Positions 57,598-64,000 of a stretch of DNA of 64,000 nt are shown here, piece after piece. How positions within the stretch are numbered: position 1 is the stretch's first letter; the number at the start of each line of letters is the position of its first letter. Source of the DNA: Bryobacterales bacterium. GTDB lineage: Bacteria; Acidobacteriota; Terriglobia; Bryobacterales; Bryobacteraceae. The position numbers and the translations under genes were made by a program. The stretch lies in the NCBI GenBank assembly GCA_027459465.1, contig DAIDIH010000057.1, forward strand, positions 36,516 to 100,515, given 5' to 3'. The notes below the pieces were generated by a model. It had not been told where the DNA came from, did not search any database, and saw nothing but the letters and a program-made list of their open reading frames with translations.

Positions 57598-58587
57598 ATG
57601 ATGACCGCTGCCTCCGCCTCGCTGATACAACAGTTGCAGCCAAGGATCGTCGAAACGCGGGCGCGCCTTCAGACCGCCGCGCAGACCGTATCGGCTGATT
57701 ACGTCAATGACCTTCTGGCCGAGATTGACGCGGCTTTAGAAAGGATCAACGACGGCTCTTTCGGCAACTGCGAAGTCTGCCACCTCGCGGTCGAAGCCGA
57801 TCGCCTTCGGCAAAACCCGTTTGAACGATTCTGCCTGGACCACCTGAACGAAGCGCAACGCCGGGCGCACGAACAGGATCTTGAACTCGCAACCCGGATC
57901 CAGTCCCAACTACTGCCGGCCAGCGACATTACTTCCCGGAGCTGGAGCGCCCATTACCGATACCAACCGGCCGGCCTCGTTGGGGGCGATTACTGCGAAA
58001 TTGCGCCCTCGGCCGATGGCGCGTCGGTCTTCTTCGCGCTGGGCGACGTCACCGGCAAAGGCGTCGCCGCATCATTGCTCATGACGCATCTCAACGCGAT
58101 CTTTCGCAGCTTGCTTTCCCTCGATTTGCCGCTTGCCGAGATGATGATGCGTGCAAACCGTCTGTTTTGTGAAAGCACGCCGGCCACGCACTCCGCAACG
58201 CTGGTCGCGGGTCGAACTACGGCGAGCGGCGTGGAACTGTGCAATGCCGGCCATTGCAGGCCCTTGGTGCTACGGCATGACGAAATAGAGCGGATTGATT
58301 CCACGGGGCTGCCGCTGGGTCTTTTTTGCGGCAGCGGGTACACGGTCAGGCACATCGCCCTCGATCTCCGGGACAGCCTCGTCTTATACTCGGATGGCAT
58401 TACAGAAGCCCAGGATCCGGAAGGCAACCCATACGAGGAGGACCGGCTCAGCGCCTCCTTGCGCGGCCAGGCGGAACGGGGTGCGATAGCGATGGCCGAC
58501 AGCGTCCTGCGTGATGTCGAGCGTTTTCGCCGTGCTGCTCCCCAACAGGACGATATAACTCTGCTGATCCTTTGGCGGCATTGCTGA
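57598..58587 (+). CDS. SpoIIE/PP2C-type phosphatase with N-terminal DksA/TraR-like zinc-finger segment
   Basis: EIDAALERINDGSFGNCEVCHLAVEADRLRQNPFERFCLDHL then RIQSQLLPA...VGGDYCEIAPSADGASVFFALGDVTGKGVAASLLM. Confidence 0.82.
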   Translation: MMTAASASLIQQLQPRIVETRARLQTAAQTVSADYVNDLLAEIDAALERINDGSFGNCEVCHLAVEADRLRQNPFERFCLDHLNEAQRRAHEQDLELATRIQSQLLPASDITSRSWSAHYRYQPAGLVGGDYCEIAPSADGASVFFALGDVTGKGVAASLLMTHLNAIFRSLLSLDLPLAEMMMRANRLFCESTPATHSATLVAGRTTASGVELCNAGHCRPLVLRHDEIERIDSTGLPLGLFCGSGYTVRHIALDLRDSLVLYSDGITEAQDPEGNPYEEDRLSASLRGQAERGAIAMADSVLRDVERFRRAAPQQDDITLLILWRHC

Positions 58588-58597
58588 CCCGCCTCTC

Positions 58598-60820
58598 CTA
58601 CCTCGCCGCAATCAACCCCGGCCGCCACCCGCTCCCCCACCGCGACGCCGTCGGCCCCATCTTAAACTTCAGCGTCGCCCCGGACTGAATCTGCTCCCAC
58701 GTGATCACCGGTTCGTTCAGCGCCTTCCCATCGAGCGTCGCCGACTGAATATAGAGATTCTTCGCGGACACATTCTCCGCCACCACGCGAAACGTCTTCC
58801 CGTTTTCGAGCCGGATACTCATCTCGCCATACATCGGGCTGCCGATCATATACTCCCCGCTCGCCGGATTCACCGGATAAAATCCCATCGCCGTAAACAG
58901 CAGCCACGCCGACATCTGCCCGCAATCGTCGTCCCCATCCAGGCCGCCTTCGTCGTAGCCGTACTCGGCCGCCGCAATCTCCCGTACCTTCGCCTGCGTC
59001 TTCCACGGCTGGCCGGCGAAATCGTACAAGTAACCGTAATGGTGGCTCGGCTCGTTGCTGTGCACGTTATGCCCGCCGCGGAAGTGCGCATCGAGTTTCG
59101 CCGCATACGCTTCTCTGCCGCCTAACAGTTGAATCAGCCCCGCCTGGTCGTGCAGCGGCGAAAAGGTATAAACCCACGCATCACCTTCCGTCCACCCCGA
59201 AACCGAACGATTGCCCGGCGTATCCCGCGGCCCGCCGATCGGCGCCCACTTCCCGTCGGACGTTTTTCCGTTCATCAGCCCCAGCGCCGGGTTGAACAAA
59301 TGCCGGTCGTTTAGCGATCGGCGCAGGAAGAACCGGGAATCGTCCTCCCGCCCCAGCGCTTTCGCAATCTGCGCCACGCACCAGTCGTCGTAGCTGTCCT
59401 CCAGCGTCCGCGACGCTGCTTCATCCGTCTTGTCCGTCGGAATGAAGCCAAGCTCTTTGTAATAAGTCAGCCCGCCCCGTGCTTCGTACGGCGTTCCCGG
59501 TTCGCGATCCACCCAGCGCCGCGTCGTGTCTCCGTCCGGTGGAACCATGGCGTCTTTGTAAACCGCCTTCCACGCCAGTTCCCGGTCGAAACCGTGAAAC
59601 CCTTTGCGGATCGCCTCCGCCACCAGCGAATCCGCATGCGTCGCGATCATGATGTTCGTGTACGACGGGTTCGGCCACTTCGGCATCCATCCGCCTTCCT
59701 CGAAGTTCTGAAGCAGCGCCGTGATCATCCCATCGATCCGCTCGGGCGCAAACAGCGTCAGCAGGCTGTTTTCCGCCCGGAAGGTGTCCCAGATCGAATA
59801 CGCCGTGTAGCTTTCTCCGTTGTGCACCCGGTCGTCGAACGCGCTGTAATACCGGCCGTATTCGGAAAATTCGCGCGGATAAAGCAGCGCGTGATAAAGA
59901 GCCGTATAAAGCCGCGTCTTCTCGCGGTCCGTCGCTCCTTCCACCCCGAGCCGGCTTAGTTTTTCTACCCACGCCGCGTGCACCTTCGCGCGCACCGCGT
60001 CGAAATCCCAGTCCGGAATCTCGTGCCGCAGATTCGCCCGCGCCTGCTCAACGCTCAGGAACGAGGTGCCCACGCGAACTTCCACGAACTCGCCCGGCCG
60101 GAACTCCGCATACGCTCCCCGGCTTGTCGACGCGTCCTTGTTTTCGAGGCCGTAGGTGGCTGCGTGCCGCGGCGCCTGCCGGAACTCGACCGCGAAGTAG
60201 CCTCGGAAGTTCGGCAGCTTAAAAGGTCCCAGGTGCGCGTCCATGCGATGCGGGTTGTAGCCCGTGATTTCGCCGGTACTTTGATCCACTGCCGCAAAGC
60301 CCGGCACGCCCGGCCGCGAAATTTCAACCAACACGCGCGCCGTGCCTGAGTCCGGAAACCGGAAACGAAAATAGGCGCACCGCGCTGAGGCCGTCATTTC
60401 CGCCCGAATCTGCTCGCCATTCTGCGTGCGCAAGGTCACTGCGTAGTAATCCGGCCGGGCGGTTTCCTCGCTGTGCGAGAAAGCAAGCCCGCGCGCTTCC
60501 GGCGTTGTGCGCAGTTCGCCCACCTCCGGCATCAAAGTGATGTAGCCGTAGTCGCCCATCCAGATCGCCGGTTGATGCGTTCCGATGAACCCGCTGATCG
60601 CCCGATCGTCGTACTCATACGACGTCACGCTGATCTTGTTCTGCCGCGTCTGCGGCGTCCAGTCCGTCATCGCGAACGGAGGCCCGGCAAACGGCATCGT
60701 CCCGCCGTAACCGATGCTGCTGCGCTCGGTTCCAATCAGCGGATTCACGTAACCAATCGGGTCGGGGCCGGCGGCCAAAACCGCGGAGACAAAAAGAAGA
60801 CAGAGCAAAAATCGGCGCAT
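58598..60820 (-). CDS. GH92 family alpha-1,2-mannosidase-like enzyme
   Basis: YVNPLIGTERSSIGYGGTMPFAGPPFAMTDWTPQTRQN; EGDAWVYTFSPLHDQAGL; DGDDDCGQMSAWLLFTAMGFYPVNPASGEY. Confidence 0.9.
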   Translation of the reverse strand: MRRFLLCLLFVSAVLAAGPDPIGYVNPLIGTERSSIGYGGTMPFAGPPFAMTDWTPQTRQNKISVTSYEYDDRAISGFIGTHQPAIWMGDYGYITLMPEVGELRTTPEARGLAFSHSEETARPDYYAVTLRTQNGEQIRAEMTASARCAYFRFRFPDSGTARVLVEISRPGVPGFAAVDQSTGEITGYNPHRMDAHLGPFKLPNFRGYFAVEFRQAPRHAATYGLENKDASTSRGAYAEFRPGEFVEVRVGTSFLSVEQARANLRHEIPDWDFDAVRAKVHAAWVEKLSRLGVEGATDREKTRLYTALYHALLYPREFSEYGRYYSAFDDRVHNGESYTAYSIWDTFRAENSLLTLFAPERIDGMITALLQNFEEGGWMPKWPNPSYTNIMIATHADSLVAEAIRKGFHGFDRELAWKAVYKDAMVPPDGDTTRRWVDREPGTPYEARGGLTYYKELGFIPTDKTDEAASRTLEDSYDDWCVAQIAKALGREDDSRFFLRRSLNDRHLFNPALGLMNGKTSDGKWAPIGGPRDTPGNRSVSGWTEGDAWVYTFSPLHDQAGLIQLLGGREAYAAKLDAHFRGGHNVHSNEPSHHYGYLYDFAGQPWKTQAKVREIAAAEYGYDEGGLDGDDDCGQMSAWLLFTAMGFYPVNPASGEYMIGSPMYGEMSIRLENGKTFRVVAENVSAKNLYIQSATLDGKALNEPVITWEQIQSGATLKFKMGPTASRWGSGWRPGLIAAR

Positions 60821-60915
60821 GAGGGATCACCGATACTTTATCGGGTTGCCGGACAAAACGTGTGCACCCGCCCTTGCCTTGTGGTGGCAAATCGCGGGGA
60901 GTTATACTGCAAGCC

Positions 60916-61938
60916 GTGGGGTCCATCCCATGGGCTGTTGTCGCAGGTGCGCTTTTCCCGAGCCTCGCCCTCGCCGAGGCTTCGCTCCCGACAAACATCT
61001 TCGCCCCGGCTTCCACGCCCGCGCAGATCGTCCACGGGCTAAGCTTGTTCGTTCTTGCCGTCACCGGCGTCATCTTCGTCGTCGTCTTCAGCCTCCTGGC
61101 CTACTCCGCGATCAAGTTCCGGCGCCGCCCGGATGACGACGGCCGCGAGCCGTTCCAGATCTACGGCAGCGACCAACTCGAACTGGCCTGGACCGTAATC
61201 CCGATCATCATCGTCATGGTGCTGTTCCTCACCTCGGCCCGCGTGCTCCACACGGTCCAGGACGCGCGGAAGCCGAAGAGCGCGATTGACGTCACCGTCG
61301 TCGGCCACCAGTTCTGGTGGGAGTACCGCTATCCGCAGTACGGCTTCGTCACCGCGAACGAGTTGCACGTGCCGGTCAGCGATCCCAAGCACCCGACTCC
61401 GACTTACTTAAAACTTCTCTCCGCCGACACCGACCACAGTTTCTGGGTGCCGCGCCTGGCGGGGAAAACGGACCTCATTCCGAACCATCCGAACGAGATG
61501 TGGATCGACCCGCACGAAACCGGCCTTTATCTCGGCCAGTGCGCGCAATATTGCGGCACCGAGCACGCCAAGATGCTGCTGCGCGTCTACGTCGAAAGCC
61601 GCCAGGACTTCGACCGCTGGGTTCGCCGGCAGCAGCAGGCGCCCGCCGCGGTTTCACCGGGAGACGCCGCCGCGGGCCAGCGCGTCTTCGAGAGCACCGC
61701 CTGCATCAACTGCCACGCCGTTTCGGGCACCAACGCCAACGGCAAGTTCGGTCCCGACCTGACGCACCTGATGAGCCGGACCACGATCGCTTCCGGCGCC
61801 GTGCCCAATACGCCGGCCAACCTGCGCGCCTGGATCGACAACCCCGATACCTTCAAACCCGGGTCACTGATGCCGGCGATGAATCTTACTCCGAAGGAGC
61901 TCGATGAAGTAACTACTTACTTACTAACTCTTCACTAA
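60916..61938 (+). CDS. coxB: Cytochrome c oxidase subunit II with C-terminal cytochrome c domain
   Basis: QFWWEYRYPQYGFVTANELHVPV, GQCAQYCGTEHAKM CuA motif, CINCH heme motif. Confidence 0.93.
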   Translation: MGSIPWAVVAGALFPSLALAEASLPTNIFAPASTPAQIVHGLSLFVLAVTGVIFVVVFSLLAYSAIKFRRRPDDDGREPFQIYGSDQLELAWTVIPIIIVMVLFLTSARVLHTVQDARKPKSAIDVTVVGHQFWWEYRYPQYGFVTANELHVPVSDPKHPTPTYLKLLSADTDHSFWVPRLAGKTDLIPNHPNEMWIDPHETGLYLGQCAQYCGTEHAKMLLRVYVESRQDFDRWVRRQQQAPAAVSPGDAAAGQRVFESTACINCHAVSGTNANGKFGPDLTHLMSRTTIASGAVPNTPANLRAWIDNPDTFKPGSLMPAMNLTPKELDEVTTYLLTLH

Positions 61939-61973
61939 CTTACAGCGAGCAAAAAGGAGCACAGGAAAGCATC

Positions 61974-63659
61974 GTGTCGTCGGAATCGTTGCCCATCTCC
62001 GGTTTGGCCGGCCTCGAGACCAGGCCGCGGCATACGTGGCTGGAGGTCCTGCACGAGTGGCTCGTCACGGTCGACCACAAAAAGCTGGGGATCATGTACA
62101 TCGTCTACGCCCTGCTTTTCCTGGTGGTCGGAGGCGTCGAAGCCAGCATTCTGCGCATCCAGTTGGCGGTACCCAACGCGCATTTCGTCTCGCCGCAGGT
62201 TTTCAACCGCATGTTCACCATGCACGGCACCACGATGATTTTCTTCGTGGCCATGCCGGTCCTGATCGGCTTCGCCAACTACCTGGTTCCGCTGATGATC
62301 GGCGCGCGGGACATGGCTTTCCCGCGGCTGAACGCGTTCAGTTTCTGGCTCACCGCCTTCGGCGGGCTGTTGCTGTATTTCAGCTTCCTTGGCGGGGACG
62401 GGCTTTACGGCGCGGGCAGCACGCCGGACGTGGGCTGGTGGGCCTACGCGCCGCTGACTTCGGTTGCTTTCTCGCGCGGCCACAGCACGGATTACTGGAC
62501 CATCTCGCTGCTGGTTTCCGGCTTCGGCACCATCGGCGCGGCGGTGAACATCGTGGCGACGGTGCTTTCGATGCGCTGCCCCGGCATGACGCTGGGCAAA
62601 ATGCCGCTGCTGGCCTGGCTGAACCTGGTGATGGCGGGCATGCTGCTGTTCACGATCACGCCGCTGACCGCCGCGCAACTGATGCTCATGGTGGACCGCT
62701 ACATGGGCGGGCACTTCTTCGACACGCAGGCCGGAGGGTCGGCGGCGATCTGGATGCACTTCTTCTGGATCTTCGGGCACCCGGAGGTCTATGTGCTCAT
62801 CATTCCCTGCTTCGCCTTCGTGAGCGAGATTGTGCCCGTGTTCTCCCGCAAGCCGATTTTCGGCTACCCGATCATGGTTGCGGCGACGGTCTGCATCGGG
62901 TTTGTGAGCCTCAGCGTCTGGGCGCACCATATGTACACGATCGGCATGACGTCGTACGAGAACGCGTTCTTCGTGCTCACGACGATGGCGGTCGGCGTGC
63001 CCACCGGCATCAAGATCTTCAACTGGCTTGGCACGATGTGGGGCGGCAAGATCCGCTACGAACTTCCGATGATGTGGTGCCTGGGCTTTCTGTTCCAGTT
63101 CCTCATCGCCGGGTTGACGGGCATCATGCTTGGCGCGGCTCCGTTCGACTGGCAGTTGGGCAACTCGTACTTCGTTGTCGCGCACTTTCACTACGTGATC
63201 GTTGGCGGGATTCTGTTCGCGCTGTTCGGCGCGTTTTACTACTGGTTCCCGAAGATGACGGGACGGATGCTCGACAAAAAGCTCGGCCACTGGCATTTCT
63301 GGCTGTTCCTTTTCGGCTTCCACATGACGTTCGACTTCATGCACATTCCGGGCCTGCTCGGCATGCCGCGGCGGATCTACACCTACGAGCCCGGACGGGG
63401 CTGGGCGGTGTGGAACCTGATTGTCACCATCGGCGTGTTTTTCCAGGCCGTGGCGGTGATTCTGTTCGTGCTGAATATGATTCATTCGTACTTCCGCGGG
63501 CGCGTGGCGGGCAACGACCCGTGGGACGCCTGGACGCTCGAGTGGGCCACCACTTCGCCGCCGCCCGAATATAACTTCGCCGTGATTCCGGAAGTCAGAA
63601 GCCGGCGCCCGTTGTGGGACCTCAAGCATCCCGAGGACCCGGATTGGAAATACGAATGA
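61974..63659 (+). CDS. coxA: Cytochrome c oxidase subunit I
   Basis: Haem-copper oxidase core WMHFFWIFGHPEVYVLIIPCF, GANYLVP-type helices; full length. Confidence 0.95.
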   Translation: MSSESLPISGLAGLETRPRHTWLEVLHEWLVTVDHKKLGIMYIVYALLFLVVGGVEASILRIQLAVPNAHFVSPQVFNRMFTMHGTTMIFFVAMPVLIGFANYLVPLMIGARDMAFPRLNAFSFWLTAFGGLLLYFSFLGGDGLYGAGSTPDVGWWAYAPLTSVAFSRGHSTDYWTISLLVSGFGTIGAAVNIVATVLSMRCPGMTLGKMPLLAWLNLVMAGMLLFTITPLTAAQLMLMVDRYMGGHFFDTQAGGSAAIWMHFFWIFGHPEVYVLIIPCFAFVSEIVPVFSRKPIFGYPIMVAATVCIGFVSLSVWAHHMYTIGMTSYENAFFVLTTMAVGVPTGIKIFNWLGTMWGGKIRYELPMMWCLGFLFQFLIAGLTGIMLGAAPFDWQLGNSYFVVAHFHYVIVGGILFALFGAFYYWFPKMTGRMLDKKLGHWHFWLFLFGFHMTFDFMHIPGLLGMPRRIYTYEPGRGWAVWNLIVTIGVFFQAVAVILFVLNMIHSYFRGRVAGNDPWDAWTLEWATTSPPPEYNFAVIPEVRSRRPLWDLKHPEDPDWKYE

Positions 63660-64000
63660 CGCTGCCGCAAGCAATGCCCGCCGCGCCGGAAGCCTGGACG
63701 CTGCCGAGCAAGGGGCGCGTGGCGATGCTCAGTTTCATCATCGCCGAGACGTCGATTTTCACCATATTCGTTGTCGCCTACCTTTTCTATCTGGGCAAGA
63801 GCCTGAGCGGGCCGACGCCGCGGCAGGTTCTTGAAATTCCGATCTTCAGCACCATCTGCCTGCTTTCGAGCAGCATTACGATTCACCTCGCGGTTCATTA
63901 TCTCCGGCAGGCGAAATATGCCGCCTTCAAACTCGCCTGGTTTCTGACCTTCGCGCTTGGGGCGATCTTTCTGATCGGCACCGGCATCGAATGGCACAAG
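63656..64000 (+). CDS. coxC: Cytochrome c oxidase subunit III (partial at window edge)
   Basis: RVAMLSFIIAETSIFTIFVVAYLFYLGKS...IEWHK; ATG overlaps the coxA stop. Confidence 0.88.
   Translation, partial: MTLPQAMPAAPEAWTLPSKGRVAMLSFIIAETSIFTIFVVAYLFYLGKSLSGPTPRQVLEIPIFSTICLLSSSITIHLAVHYLRQAKYAAFKLAWFLTFALGAIFLIGTGIEWHK

Overview
High-GC bacterial DNA, probably Acidobacteriota/Bryobacterales-like (lineage is inferred only from gene content). It holds two blocks. (1) About 1-43,395 is most of a tailed prophage whose left end lies outside the window. Gene order: VRR-NUC-type nuclease, replication initiator-like gene, sigma-like factor, terminase, portal, capsid, adaptor/nozzle-like tail genes, a candidate tailspike, GNAT/internal-virion-like genes with a 2257-codon ORF, a leftward RHH-led cassette, rightward recombination genes, a structured non-coding interval, tyrosine integrase, and a truncated tRNA-Val 3' end at 43,346-43,395 as the right attachment site. 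(2) 43,396-64,000 is chromosome: ACP-like ORF, branched-chain aminotransferase / 2-oxoacid:ferredoxin oxidoreductase / CoA-transferase operon, fumarase, GMC oxidoreductase pair, ABC exporter with TetR, a small pseudogene cluster, a zinc-finger-SpoIIE phosphatase, a GH92 enzyme and a cytochrome c oxidase operon. Best leads: a 10-bp-phased CACCGTG iteron array inside the phage initiator gene (lambda-O-like candidate origin); a ~300-nt phage interval of consecutive stable hairpins with a 9-aa SD-preceded ORF; an 8-bp-periodic ATTGC operator-like array between two divergent RHH genes; a giant internal-virion-like ORF with ParB/DdrB-like and HEIGHH zincin segments and an embedded SD-preceded ORF; and an unannotated SD-led 45-aa ORF at 35,601-35,738(-). 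All family calls come from reading the translations by eye; no database search was run.
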